Below, in pieces: positions 1 through 8,678 of a stretch of DNA of 64,000 nt. The number at the start of each line of letters is the position of its first letter. Position 1 is the stretch's first letter. Location of the stretch: positions 1,612,001-1,676,000 of the forward strand of contig NZ_CP025394.1 in assembly GCF_002943525.1 (NCBI RefSeq), given 5' to 3'. A model generated the notes under the pieces. The model ran no database searches. It was given only the letters and a program-made list of their open reading frames with translations, and was not told where the DNA came from. The DNA is from Kitasatospora sp. MMS16-BH015. GTDB lineage: Bacteria > Actinomycetota > Actinomycetes > Streptomycetales > Streptomycetaceae. Both the position numbers and the translations under genes were made by a program.

Positions 1-1
1 G

Positions 2-58
2 CTCCAGCACTTCAAGCTCCGGCAGCTCGTGGCGGACCGGACGGGGGACGAGGCATGA
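2..58 (+). CDS. C-terminal end of an unidentified upstream gene (partial)
   Basis: An open frame enters from the left edge and ends at TGA 56-58, leaving 18 codons that end in ...RQLVADRTGDEA. Its stop overlaps the ATG of the next gene (ATGA), the usual sign of translational coupling, so it is probably the preceding gene of the same operon. The fragment is too short to identify. From the neighbour one would expect an aromatic-CoA gene such as an enoyl-CoA hydratase or CoA ligase, but that is inference only. Confidence 0.45.
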   Translation, partial: LQHFKLRQLVADRTGDEA

Positions 59-2445
59 GGATCGCGATCGCGGGCGGCGGCCCGGGCGGGCTCTACTTCG
101 CCGCCCTGATGAAGCAGTTGGACCCGGCGCACGAGGTGACCGTCTGGGAGCGCAACGCGCCGGACGACACCTTCGGCTTCGGCGTGGTCTTCTCCGACGA
201 GACGCTCAGCGGGATCGGCAACGCCGACGAGGTGGTGCACGCCGCGATGGAGCGGCGGTTCGCCCGCTGGACGGACATCGACATCGAGGTGGCGGGCAGT
301 CGCTTCACCGTGGGCGGCCAGGGCTTCGCCGCGATGGGCCGCAAGGAGCTGCTGGGCATCCTCCAGCGCCGGGCCGCCGAGCTCGGCGTCACCGTCCACT
401 ACTGCACCCCGGTGCCGGACGCGGCCGAACTCCGGCTCTCCCACGACCTGGTGGTGGCCGCCGACGGCCTCAACTCGGCGATCCGGGCCAAGTACGCGGA
501 GTCCTTCGGCCCGGCGCTGGACCGACGGCGCAACAAGTACATCTGGCTCGGCACCGACCTGGTCTTCGAGGCGTTCCAGTTCTTCGTCAAGCAGACGGAG
601 TGGGGCACCATGCAGATCCACGGCTACCCGTACTCCGGATCCGGCTCCACCTTCATCGTCGAGATGCACGAGGAGGTCTGGCGCCGGGCCGGCTTCGACC
701 GCACCGAGGGCCGGGAGCTGCCACCGGGCGAATCGGACGAGTACGCCGTGGAGCGGATCCGCCAGCTGTTCGCCGAAGAGCTGCGCGGCCACCGGGTCTT
801 GACCAACAACTCGAAGTGGCTGAGCTTCACCACCGTGCGCAACGAGCGCTGGTACGAGGGCAATCTGGTGCTGCTCGGCGACGCCGCGCACACCGCGCAC
901 TTCTCGATCGGCTCGGGCACCAAGCTGGCCATGGAGGACGCCCTGGCATTGGCCGCCTGCCTGCACGAACACCCCGCGGTGGAGCCGGCGTTGGCGGCGT
1001 ACCAGGCCGAGCGCAAGCCGGTGGTCGAGTCCACCCAGCGGGCCGCGCAGGCCTCGCTGGAGTGGTTCGAGAACATCGGCATGTACGCGGGCCAGGCGCC
1101 GGCCCAGTTCGCGTTCAACCTGCTGACCAGGTCGCGGCGGATCACCTTCGAGAACCTGCGGGAGCGGGACGCGGGGTTCGCGGCGCTGATGGAACGGGAG
1201 TTCGCGCGGCACGAGCAGGCGCCGGCGGTCGCGCCGGCGATGTTCCAGCCGGTCTCGATCGGGCCGCTGGAGCTCAAGAACCGGATCGTCGTCTCCCCGA
1301 TGGACATGTACTCCTCGGTGGACGGCGTACCCGGCGACTTCCACCTGGTGCACCTCGGGTCCAAGGCGCTGGGCGGTGCGGGGCTGGTGATGAGCGAGAT
1401 GGTCTGCGTCTCGCCGGAGGGCCGGATCACCCCGGGCTGCCCGGGCCTGTGGACCGAGGAGCAGGGCCAAGCCTGGCGCCGGGTCACCGAGTTCGTGCAC
1501 GCCAACACCACCGGCCGGATCGGCCTGCAGCTGGGCCACTCCGGCCGCAAGGGCTCGACCAGGCTGATGTGGGAGGGCATCGACCAGCCGCTGCCCGAGG
1601 GCAACTGGGAGGTGATCGGCCCCTCCGCCCTCCCGTACGGCCCCGGCAGCCACCTGCCGCGCGCCGCCACCCGGGCCGATCTCGACCGGGTGGTGACTGA
1701 GTTCGCCGCCGCCGCCGAGCGCGGGGTGCGGGCCGGGTTCGACCTGATCGAGGTGCACGCGGCCCATGGCTACCTGCTCTCCTCCTTCCTCTCCCCCGTG
1801 GCCAACCACCGCACCGACGAGTACGGCGGCCCGCTGGCGAACCGGCTGCGCTTCCCTCTGGAGGTCTTCGACGCCGTGCGGCAGGCCGTGCCCGCCGCGA
1901 TCCCGGTCACCGTCCGGATCTCGGCCACCGACTGGGTGCCGGACGGCAACACCGAGGAGGACGCGGTGGAGATCGCCCGGGCCTTCATCGCGCACGGCGC
2001 CGCCGCGATCGACGTCTCCTCGGGGCAGGTCACCCAGGACGAGAAGCCGGCCTACGGCCGCTCGTACCAGACCCCGTTCGCCGACAAGATCCGCCACCGG
2101 GTGGCCGAGCCGGCCGGGGTCAAGGTGATCGCGGTGGGCGCGATCTCCTCCTACGACGACGTCAACTCCATCCTGCTGGCCGGCCGGGCCGACCTCTGCG
2201 CGCTCGGCCGCACCCACCTCTACAACCCGCAGTGGACCCTGCAGGCCGCCGCCGAACAGGAGTACGCCGGCCCCGCCGCCGCCTGGCCGCTCCCCTGGGA
2301 GGCCGGCCGCCGCAAGCCGCCCACCGCCCGCACCGACCGCGTGCCGCCCCGGCTCGAACTGCTCCGCACCGGCGGCGCCGACCAGGTCCACCTGCGGTGG
2401 ACGCCGGGCGCGGCCGCCGAGCCTTCCGGTCCGATGAGATCATGA
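55..2445 (+). CDS. Bifunctional salicylyl-CoA/anthraniloyl-CoA monooxygenase-oxidoreductase
   Basis: This 796-residue protein fuses two flavoenzymes. The first ~390 residues are a class A FAD monooxygenase: the dinucleotide motif IAIAGGGPGG lies at residues 2-11, and the FAD-ribityl motif LGDAAHTAHFSIGSG near residue 280. From about residue 398 (MFQPVSIGPLELKNRIVVSP) it becomes an Old Yellow Enzyme-type FMN oxidoreductase with the substrate-binding stretch HAAHGYLLSSFLSP. Length and order match the salicylyl-CoA 5-hydroxylase / 2-aminobenzoyl-CoA monooxygenase-reductase family, which hydroxylates an aryl-CoA and, in the anthraniloyl-CoA type, also reduces the ring. The substrate cannot be read from sequence. 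The start overlaps the upstream stop (ATGA), and a PaaX-type regulator follows after four bases, fitting an aryl-CoA catabolic operon. Confidence 0.88.
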   Translation: MRIAIAGGGPGGLYFAALMKQLDPAHEVTVWERNAPDDTFGFGVVFSDETLSGIGNADEVVHAAMERRFARWTDIDIEVAGSRFTVGGQGFAAMGRKELLGILQRRAAELGVTVHYCTPVPDAAELRLSHDLVVAADGLNSAIRAKYAESFGPALDRRRNKYIWLGTDLVFEAFQFFVKQTEWGTMQIHGYPYSGSGSTFIVEMHEEVWRRAGFDRTEGRELPPGESDEYAVERIRQLFAEELRGHRVLTNNSKWLSFTTVRNERWYEGNLVLLGDAAHTAHFSIGSGTKLAMEDALALAACLHEHPAVEPALAAYQAERKPVVESTQRAAQASLEWFENIGMYAGQAPAQFAFNLLTRSRRITFENLRERDAGFAALMEREFARHEQAPAVAPAMFQPVSIGPLELKNRIVVSPMDMYSSVDGVPGDFHLVHLGSKALGGAGLVMSEMVCVSPEGRITPGCPGLWTEEQGQAWRRVTEFVHANTTGRIGLQLGHSGRKGSTRLMWEGIDQPLPEGNWEVIGPSALPYGPGSHLPRAATRADLDRVVTEFAAAAERGVRAGFDLIEVHAAHGYLLSSFLSPVANHRTDEYGGPLANRLRFPLEVFDAVRQAVPAAIPVTVRISATDWVPDGNTEEDAVEIARAFIAHGAAAIDVSSGQVTQDEKPAYGRSYQTPFADKIRHRVAEPAGVKVIAVGAISSYDDVNSILLAGRADLCALGRTHLYNPQWTLQAAAEQEYAGPAAAWPLPWEAGRRKPPTARTDRVPPRLELLRTGGADQVHLRWTPGAAAEPSGPMRS

Positions 2446-2449
2446 CCGG

Positions 2450-3283
2450 ATGAGCGAGACGAAGAGTGCCGGGGCGCCGGCCACCGCCGCCCGCCGGTCG
2501 CGGACCCTGCTGGTCAGCTTCCTCGGCGCAGTGGTGCGGCCGCTGGGCGACTGGATGCCGATCGCCGGCGCCGTGGAGCTGCTCGGGCAGGCCGGGCTGG
2601 ACGCGGCGAGCGTGCGGACCGCCGTCTTCCGGCTCAAGAAGCGCGGCTGGCTGGAGTCGCAGACCCGCTCCGGCCAGCGCGGCTACGCCCTGACCCCGGC
2701 CGCCCTGGAATCCCTGGCGGCCGGCGACGAGGTCATCTGGCACGCCCGCCAGCCCGCCGACCTCGGCGACGGCTGGTGCCTGGTCAACTTCTCCGTCCCC
2801 GAATCCGCCCGCGCCGTCCGCCACCAGCTGACCGCCCACCTCAGCTCCCTCGGCTTCGGCAACATCGGCTCCGCCGTCTGGATCGCCCCGGCCCGGATGC
2901 TCCCGGCCGCCCGCCGCGCCATAGCCGAACTCGACCTCACCGAACACTGCGCCGTCTTCGTCGGCGACTACGTCGGCGGCCAGCAGCTCACCACCACCGT
3001 CCGCAACGGCTGGGACCTCGCCGAAATCGACCGCCGCTACCGCGAGTTCATCACCGAGCACGGCGGTGCGACGCCCTCCGCCTCCGGCGACCCGGATTCC
3101 TTCGTCCGCTACCTCTCGGTGGTCGACCACTGGCGCAAACTGCCCTTCCGCGACCCCGGACTCCCGCCCGAAGTCCTCACCGCGGACTGGAACGGCCCCG
3201 CCGCCGTCCGCCTCTTCGAGCACCTGGTCGCCACCCTGGAGCCCGGCGCCCTCGCCCACGCGGCCCAGTACTGGCCCCGGTGA
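2450..3283 (+). CDS. PaaX-family transcriptional regulator
   Basis: A 277-residue protein with an N-terminal winged-helix (about residues 15-85, including AASVRTAVFRLKKRGWLES and a basic wing). The central and C-terminal regions are typical of PaaX, the phenylacetyl-CoA-responsive repressor of phenylacetate genes. Members sense aryl-CoA thioesters. It lies four bases after the fused aryl-CoA monooxygenase gene, so it probably reads that pathway's CoA intermediate and represses the operon. The true ligand is unknown. Confidence 0.85.
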   Translation: MSETKSAGAPATAARRSRTLLVSFLGAVVRPLGDWMPIAGAVELLGQAGLDAASVRTAVFRLKKRGWLESQTRSGQRGYALTPAALESLAAGDEVIWHARQPADLGDGWCLVNFSVPESARAVRHQLTAHLSSLGFGNIGSAVWIAPARMLPAARRAIAELDLTEHCAVFVGDYVGGQQLTTTVRNGWDLAEIDRRYREFITEHGGATPSASGDPDSFVRYLSVVDHWRKLPFRDPGLPPEVLTADWNGPAAVRLFEHLVATLEPGALAHAAQYWPR

Positions 3284-3292
3284 GCTCGAGGG

Positions 3293-3658
3293 CTACCGGA
3301 TGGGCGGGTGGGTCCTGACCGGCGGGACGTCGACGCAGCTGGTGCCGCCGTTGTAGTGGAAGCAGTACTGGCGCGAGACGGTGGAGAGCCGGCCCTCCTC
3401 GTCGGTCTGGGCGGCGGCCTCGCGCTCGGGGCCGTGGGTGACGGTGACGCCGAAGCCGGCCAGGCGTTCCTGGAGTTGGGGGAAGGTCAAGGCGCTGCCG
3501 CCGTGGGAGGCGGCGAGCTGGCTGGCGAGGGCGGCCGCGGCCAGGACGGCGGGCTCGGCCACCTCGGGGGACGGGTCTCCGCCGTGGATCGCCTTCCAGA
3601 GGGCGAGGATCCAGGCGACGTCGAGCTCGTGCAGGGACAACTCTCTGTTCAGTGCCAT
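3293..3658 (-). CDS. Conserved hypothetical protein, 121 aa
   Basis: The preferred start is the ATG at 3658 (MALNRELSLHELD...). An earlier in-frame ATG at 3712 would add 18 Arg-rich residues that look non-coding. The protein is soluble, starts with a helix-rich segment (LHELDVAWILALWKAIHGG), and ends with a segment containing CFHYNGGTSCVDVPPV, whose two Cys could pair. I do not recognise the family. It converges on the PaaX gene with nine bases between stops, so no separate terminator fits there. Confidence 0.6.
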   Translation of the reverse strand: MALNRELSLHELDVAWILALWKAIHGGDPSPEVAEPAVLAAAALASQLAASHGGSALTFPQLQERLAGFGVTVTHGPEREAAAQTDEEGRLSTVSRQYCFHYNGGTSCVDVPPVRTHPPIR

Positions 3659-3760
3659 GGGCCAGGTATAGGACCTCCGGGCCGACGGGCGATGGCGACG
3701 CACACGAACCATCGGCCCGCACAGCCCGTTCGGCCGAACGCCGCCGGCCCTCGGCGGGGA

Positions 3761-4957
3761 TCAGGTCTCGCGCCGCGGGTGGTACTGGTCGGCCGGGAGG
3801 CCGAAGGTCCAGGCCACGCCCTCGCGGGCGGTGCGGGTCTGCGGGGGCACCCGGAGCCAGTAGGTGCGGGAGGTGCCGTCGGGCTCGGGGGTGGAGTTGA
3901 GCACCTCGACCATCACCACGGGCTCGTCGTCGGGGAGTTGGATCCGCCAGAGGGTGCCGGTCTCGTCCCGGTGGAGCGGTTCGGCGGCGGAGTCGGCGAG
4001 GTAGCGCTCGTAGCCGTAGTGCTCCAGCATCACGCGGCGCAGCTCGGCGTTCTCCTCGGCCCGGATCCGCTCCGGGGTGAGGCCGCCGAGGGTGGCGAGG
4101 AAATCGGCGGGCACCGGCATGCCGTGCCAGGCGTGCAGCGCGAAGCCGTCCGGGTAGGCCAGGGCCGGGCCGTCGGCGCGGTCGAGCCGGCCGGCCTCGT
4201 CGCGGTGCAGTTCGGTGGGCCGTTCGGTGAGCAGCACGACCCGCTCGTACGGCCACCACCAGCCGACCGACCGAGCGAGCTCGGCGAGCGGTTCGAGTCC
4301 GGCGTCCAGCTCCTCGGCGGCGTCGAAGGCCGCCAGCCAGGGCGCGTCGTGCTGCCCCAACACCGCTTCGAGCAGCGCGAGTTGGATGACGCCGACCGCC
4401 GCTGCCGTCCGCTCGCGCAGCTCGGGCTCGGCGCCGGCGCCCAACTCGCCCGCCCCGTGCAGCTCTTCGGCGACGGCGCCCCGGATGCGGCCGGCCAACG
4501 CCTGGCTGGAGGGCCAGAGTTCGCCACCGGTCAGCGACCAGAGCTCGGCCCAGCCGAGGGCGCCGAGCCGGCCGTGGGTCCGCGTCCGGGCCCGTTCCCA
4601 GGGCCGGGTGCGGACCGCTTCGCGGACACCGACCCCGGGGTCCGCGGCGGCTGCGTGCTCGGCGAGGCGGGCGGCGACCCGGGCCAGCTGCGGCTCGACC
4701 CGCGCCCAGGGGAGGCAGTCGCGCAGCCGCTCGGCGCAGCCGGTGAGCAGCAGCGCGGCGAGCGCGCCCTGGAGCGGCGAGTCCAGCCAGACCACGGCCG
4801 CGGGCTCGGCCAGTCCGGCGGCCCGGTAGGCGGCGCGGACGGCCTGTTCGGCGGTGGCGCGGTCGGCGGGCCCGGTCTGGACGGCGACCTGGCGCCAGTG
4901 GCCGATCACCTCGCCCGGGGGTCGGGGGGCCAGGGGGCGGGCGCCGAGCTGGGTCAC
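3761..4957 (-). CDS. DUF6745-like protein of unknown function, 398 aa
   Basis: A soluble protein with an Ala/Leu-rich helical N-terminal half and a C-terminal module (residues ~270-398) with LHAWHGMPVPADF, an Asn/Glu-rich helix LRRVMLEHYGYERYL, and LNSTPEPDGTSRTYWLRVPP. This C-terminal pattern is what I associate with DUF6745 proteins of actinomycetes and myxobacteria, often found beside leucine-rich-repeat proteins. The next minus-strand gene upstream (5020-5388) encodes a short protein that often accompanies this family, and a leucine-rich gene follows divergently. No catalytic motif is recognised. The family name is from memory. Confidence 0.6.
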   Translation of the reverse strand: MTQLGARPLAPRPPGEVIGHWRQVAVQTGPADRATAEQAVRAAYRAAGLAEPAAVVWLDSPLQGALAALLLTGCAERLRDCLPWARVEPQLARVAARLAEHAAAADPGVGVREAVRTRPWERARTRTHGRLGALGWAELWSLTGGELWPSSQALAGRIRGAVAEELHGAGELGAGAEPELRERTAAAVGVIQLALLEAVLGQHDAPWLAAFDAAEELDAGLEPLAELARSVGWWWPYERVVLLTERPTELHRDEAGRLDRADGPALAYPDGFALHAWHGMPVPADFLATLGGLTPERIRAEENAELRRVMLEHYGYERYLADSAAEPLHRDETGTLWRIQLPDDEPVVMVEVLNSTPEPDGTSRTYWLRVPPQTRTAREGVAWTFGLPADQYHPRRET

Positions 4958-5019
4958 TTGGGGTTCCTCTCAAGGGAGCTGGATCATCGGGAGGGGTACG
5001 GCAGGGGCGCGACAGGCCG

Positions 5020-5388
5020 TCAGTCGGAGACGACGCGCACCGCGCCCGGCAGGTACTCGCGCTGGCGGACCACGCGGTACCAGCCCTTGGGGAGCGGGAT
5101 CGCCGCGTGCTCCTCGTGCACCACCCTGCCGCCCTCGGGGAGGTGGAGCCAGGCGGTGGCGAACGGGCCCGGCTCGCGCAGGAGTTCACCGGGGCCGACC
5201 ACCGCGTGGGCGTGGCCGGTGACCTCGCCGAGGGCCAGCACCAGCCGGCCGCGCGGGTCGCGGGGCCGGCGGGTGAGGCCGTGGTCCGAGGCCGGGGCGG
5301 CCTCCTTCGGGACCGGCACGATCAGGACGTCTCCCTGGCGGTACACCTGGGTCCTCCTCCACTGCGCGGGCGGGCTCTCCGCCTGCAT
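5020..5388 (-). CDS. Small beta-rich conserved protein, 122 aa (DUF6745 partner)
   Basis: The protein reads YRQGDVLIVPVP near the N-terminus, then LALGEVTGHAHAVVGPGEL, AWLHLPEGGRVVHEEHAAIPLPKGWYRVVRQREY. The phrase GE-TGH-H is typical of a small family seen in phages and beside DUF6745 genes. The His-rich strands could bind a metal, but this is not shown. It probably shares a transcript with the DUF6745-like gene 62 bases downstream. Function unknown. Confidence 0.6.
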   Translation of the reverse strand: MQAESPPAQWRRTQVYRQGDVLIVPVPKEAAPASDHGLTRRPRDPRGRLVLALGEVTGHAHAVVGPGELLREPGPFATAWLHLPEGGRVVHEEHAAIPLPKGWYRVVRQREYLPGAVRVVSD

Positions 5389-5484
5389 CGGGAAACCTAG
5401 GGTCCGGGTCAGACAATCAGGCCGTCAGCTGATAGACATGGCCGCCACGATCAGGCGTGAGAAGGAGACGAGGGGCATCGAGGC

Positions 5485-6450
5485 ATGAGCGTCGAGGAGC
5501 ATCTGAAGGAATTCCACGGGCTGCCCGTGGTCGGCTTCCCGAGCCCCAAGGAGGACCGCCCGCTGCCGGATGCCGCCGAGGCGGCCTGGCGGATCGCGGT
5601 GGACGAGGAGTGGGGGCCGGGCTACCAGCGCCTCCTCCTGGAGAGCTTCGAGCAGAAGTGGCAGCGGTTCCTGGCCACCGTCGACACCGGCCGGGTGCGC
5701 GCCCTGGTCGTGGGCGAGTGGTCGGAGTACTTCGCCGTCCCCGCCGAGAAGATCGTGCGCCTGCTGGTCGACTCGGCCGAGCGACTGCCCGCGCTGCGCG
5801 CGGTCTTCTTCGGCGACCTGATCCGCGAGGAGTCCGACCTCGCGTACATCGAGCTCTGCGACCTCGCCCCGCTCGCCGAGGCGTACCCGCTGCTGGAGGA
5901 GCTCGGCGGACGCGGCGTCGACGTCTTCACCCCGGTCAGGCACTCGGCGCTGCGCACCCTGCGCTTCGAGTCGGGCGGGCTGCCGCGCGCCGTGCTGACC
6001 GGCGTGCTGACCAGCGAACTCCCCGCCCTGGAGAGCCTCAACCTCTGGCTGGGCGTCGACGAGTACGGCGGCGACATCACCCTGCCCGACCTCGCCCCAC
6101 TGCTGGCCGGCGGGCTCTTCCCGAAGCTGCGCCACCTCGGCCTGGAGGACAGCGAACTCCAGGACGAGATCGCCACCGCCATCGCCGCCGCCCCCGTGGT
6201 GGCCCGGCTGGAGAGCCTCAGCCTCGCCCTGGGCACCCTCACCGACGAGGGCGCGGCAGCCCTGCTGGCCGGCCAGCCGCTCACCCACCTCACCTCGCTC
6301 GACCTGCACCACCACTACCTCACCGAGGCGACGAGCGAGCGGCTCCGGGCCGCCCTGCCGGGGGTGGCAGTGCGGCTGGACGAGCCCCAGGAGGCCGAGG
6401 AGGACGAGGACGACGGCGAGATCTGGCGGTACGTCGCCTTCTCCGAGTAG
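5485..6450 (+). CDS. STM4015-like leucine-rich protein, copy 1
   Basis: A 321-residue protein with an N-terminal recognition region (EHLKEFHGLPVV) and degenerate leucine-rich repeats in the second half, for example FPKLRHLGLEDSELQDEIA and LTHLTSLDLHHHYLT. The acidic tail ends in EDEDDGEIWRYVAFSE. It belongs to the STM4015 group, named from a Salmonella locus where leucine-rich, ATP-grasp-like, phosphatase-like and two radical SAM genes travel together. LRRs of this kind usually bind another protein. The next gene is a clear paralogue, and a 55-base stretch (6262-6316) is identical to 7364-7418. Confidence 0.82.
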   Translation: MSVEEHLKEFHGLPVVGFPSPKEDRPLPDAAEAAWRIAVDEEWGPGYQRLLLESFEQKWQRFLATVDTGRVRALVVGEWSEYFAVPAEKIVRLLVDSAERLPALRAVFFGDLIREESDLAYIELCDLAPLAEAYPLLEELGGRGVDVFTPVRHSALRTLRFESGGLPRAVLTGVLTSELPALESLNLWLGVDEYGGDITLPDLAPLLAGGLFPKLRHLGLEDSELQDEIATAIAAAPVVARLESLSLALGTLTDEGAAALLAGQPLTHLTSLDLHHHYLTEATSERLRAALPGVAVRLDEPQEAEEDEDDGEIWRYVAFSE

Positions 6451-6580
6451 TCGACGAGCAGCCGCCGAGCGGCGGACGGCCGAGGCCGCAGCCCGCTGTC
6501 CGTATTGTCGGTCCGGACTGATACACCAGTACTCTCCGCACCGCCGCAGGTGCGGGCGAAAATCCACCAGGAGAGGCGCC

Positions 6581-7534
6581 ATGGCGATCAGCCAGCATCT
6601 GACGGAGTTCCACCGGCTCCCGGTCTTCGACCTGTTCCCCGAGGACGGGGAGGCCGGGGAGCACCCGGCGGCCGAGGCGGTGGCCTGGCGGGTCGGGCTG
6701 CACTACGACGCCGAGGGCAGCTTCGCCGAGCGCTGGGCCGAGTTCCTGGAGCTGGTGGACACCGAGCGGGTGAAGGCGGTGGTGATCGGGCCGTGGTTCA
6801 GTGAGGACTACGTCCCGCTGACCGAGTCGCTGGCCGTCGTGGTGGCGAGCGCGCACCGGCTGCCCCGGCTCGAGGCGCTGTTCATCGGGGACGTGACCTT
6901 CGAGCAGTGCGAGCTCTCCTGGCTCCAGATGTGCGACGTGACACCGGTGCTGCAGCAGTTCCCGCAGCTCACCGAGCTGGTGGTGCGCGGTGCCTCCGGC
7001 GACTACGACGGCAAGGAGGGGCTGGCGCTCAGCCCGGTGCGGCACCAGAAGCTGAAGGCGCTGCGCTTCGAGGCGGGCGGGCTGCCCGCCGAGGTGGTGC
7101 GGGCGGTCGGCGGCAGCGACTTCCCGGCGCTGGAGCGGCTCGAGCTCTGGCTCGGCACCTCCGACTACGGCGGCGACTCCACGGTGGCCGATCTGGCGCC
7201 GTTCCTGGACGGGTCGCGGCTGCCCGCGCTGCGCCACCTCGGGCTGGAGAACAGCGAGTTGGAGGACGAGATCGCCGCCGCCGTGGCCTCCGCCCCGGTG
7301 GTGGCCCGGCTGGAGAGCCTCAGCCTGGCCATGGGCGTGCTCACCGACCAGGGCGCCGAGGCGCTGCTGGCCGGCCAGCCGCTCACCCACCTCACCTCGC
7401 TCGACCTGCACCACCACTTCCTCACCGACCCGATGATCGACCGGCTCCGCGCCGCCCTGCCCGGTGTCACCGTCGACCTCACCGAGCGCGAGGACCCGAG
7501 CGACGACTGGCGCTACATCGCCAACGGCGAGTGA
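6581..7534 (+). CDS. STM4015-like leucine-rich protein, copy 2
   Basis: A 317-residue paralogue of the preceding gene with the same layout: N-terminal QHLTEFHRLPVF, then repeats such as LPALRHLGLENSELEDEIA and LTHLTSLDLHHHFLT, and a tail ending in DDWRYIANGE. An AGGAGAGG ribosome-binding site lies just before the ATG at 6581. The next gene begins 14 bases after the stop, so this copy is probably the one coupled to the STM4014-STM4011 genes. The 130 bases separating it from copy 1 could hold a second promoter. Confidence 0.84.
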   Translation: MAISQHLTEFHRLPVFDLFPEDGEAGEHPAAEAVAWRVGLHYDAEGSFAERWAEFLELVDTERVKAVVIGPWFSEDYVPLTESLAVVVASAHRLPRLEALFIGDVTFEQCELSWLQMCDVTPVLQQFPQLTELVVRGASGDYDGKEGLALSPVRHQKLKALRFEAGGLPAEVVRAVGGSDFPALERLELWLGTSDYGGDSTVADLAPFLDGSRLPALRHLGLENSELEDEIAAAVASAPVVARLESLSLAMGVLTDQGAEALLAGQPLTHLTSLDLHHHFLTDPMIDRLRAALPGVTVDLTEREDPSDDWRYIANGE

Positions 7535-7547
7535 GGATCCCGCCCCG

Positions 7548-8678
7548 ATGACCCGACTCCCCTCCCCGCCGCCCCACTTCACGGTGGTCGGCCATGCCGG
7601 CCACCGCCGGGTGGCGCTGTTCGCCGAGGCGGCCCGGGCGGCCGGGCTGGCCGAGCCCACCGTGCTGCCCTGGCTGGACGTGCTGCGCGGCACGTACCGG
7701 CTCACGCCCGGCACGTGGGTGCGGCTGGACTCGCCCGGGGAGGACGAGACGGTCGACCGGCTGCTGCGCGGGCCCGCGCTGGGCGCGGGGTACGCGCCGA
7801 CCAGGGTCGAGGGCGGGGCGGCCTGGTACGCGGGGCTGCGGGCCGCGCTGGAGGGGCTCGCGGCGGCCGTCCGGGCCACGCCGGGGGCGGTGCTGCTCGG
7901 CGATCCGGGCGAGATCGCCACCATGTTCGACAAGCGCGCCACCCACCGGCTGCTCGACGCGGCCGGGGTGCCGGTGCCCGCCGCGCTCGACCAGTCGGCC
8001 GGGCCGGTGCTCGGCTGGGCCGACCTCCGGGAGCGGCTGGCGGCGGCCGGGCTGCCCCGGGTCTTCGTCAAACCGGCGCACGGCTCCTCGGCCAGCGGGG
8101 TGCTGGCCCTGGAGTTCGGCCCGCGCGGGCAGGTCCAGGCCACCACCTCGGCCGAGCTGGTCGGCGGCGAGCTGCACAACTCGCTCCGCGTGCGCCGCCA
8201 CCGAGCCGAGCCGGAGATCGCCGCGATCGTCGACCGGCTGGCGCCGGACGGCGTGCAGGTCGAGCGCTGGATCCCCAAGGCCTCCCAGGGCGGCCGGGCG
8301 GCCGACCTGCGGGTGGTGGTGGTCGCCGGCCGGGCCACCCATGCCGTGGTGCGCACCAGCCGCAGCCCGATGACCAACCTCCACCTGGGCGGCGCCCGGG
8401 GCGATCTCGCCCTCGCCGTCGAGACGGCCGGCGCGCACTGGCCCGAGCTGCTCGTCGTCTGCGAGCGGGCCGCCGCCTGCTTCCCCCGCTCCCCCATGGT
8501 CGGTGTCGACCTGCTGCCGGCCACCGGCTGGCGCCGCTCGCACATCGGCGAGGTCAACGCCTTCGGCGACCTGCTGCCCCGGCTGACCGGCCTGCCCGGC
8601 TCGCCCGCCGAGGGCCTGGACACCCACCGGGCGCAGCTCGCCGCCCTTCTCCACCCACCGAGGACCCCAGCACCGTGA
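7548..8678 (+). CDS. STM4014-like protein with ATP-grasp fold
   Basis: The ATG at 7548 gives 376 residues. Earlier in-frame codons overlap the previous gene and were rejected. Signs of an ATP-grasp ligase: MFDKRATHRLLDAAGVPVP about residue 125, the nucleotide-binding strand VFVKPAHGSSASGV about 175, and an acidic metal site near the C-terminus, GEVNAFGDLLPRL, with D in VGVDLLP. ATP-grasp enzymes join a carboxylate to an amine or thiol through an acyl phosphate. In a cluster with two radical SAM enzymes this suggests peptide or small-molecule tailoring, which is inference. The stop overlaps the GTG of the next gene. Confidence 0.82.
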   Translation: MTRLPSPPPHFTVVGHAGHRRVALFAEAARAAGLAEPTVLPWLDVLRGTYRLTPGTWVRLDSPGEDETVDRLLRGPALGAGYAPTRVEGGAAWYAGLRAALEGLAAAVRATPGAVLLGDPGEIATMFDKRATHRLLDAAGVPVPAALDQSAGPVLGWADLRERLAAAGLPRVFVKPAHGSSASGVLALEFGPRGQVQATTSAELVGGELHNSLRVRRHRAEPEIAAIVDRLAPDGVQVERWIPKASQGGRAADLRVVVVAGRATHAVVRTSRSPMTNLHLGGARGDLALAVETAGAHWPELLVVCERAAACFPRSPMVGVDLLPATGWRRSHIGEVNAFGDLLPRLTGLPGSPAEGLDTHRAQLAALLHPPRTPAP

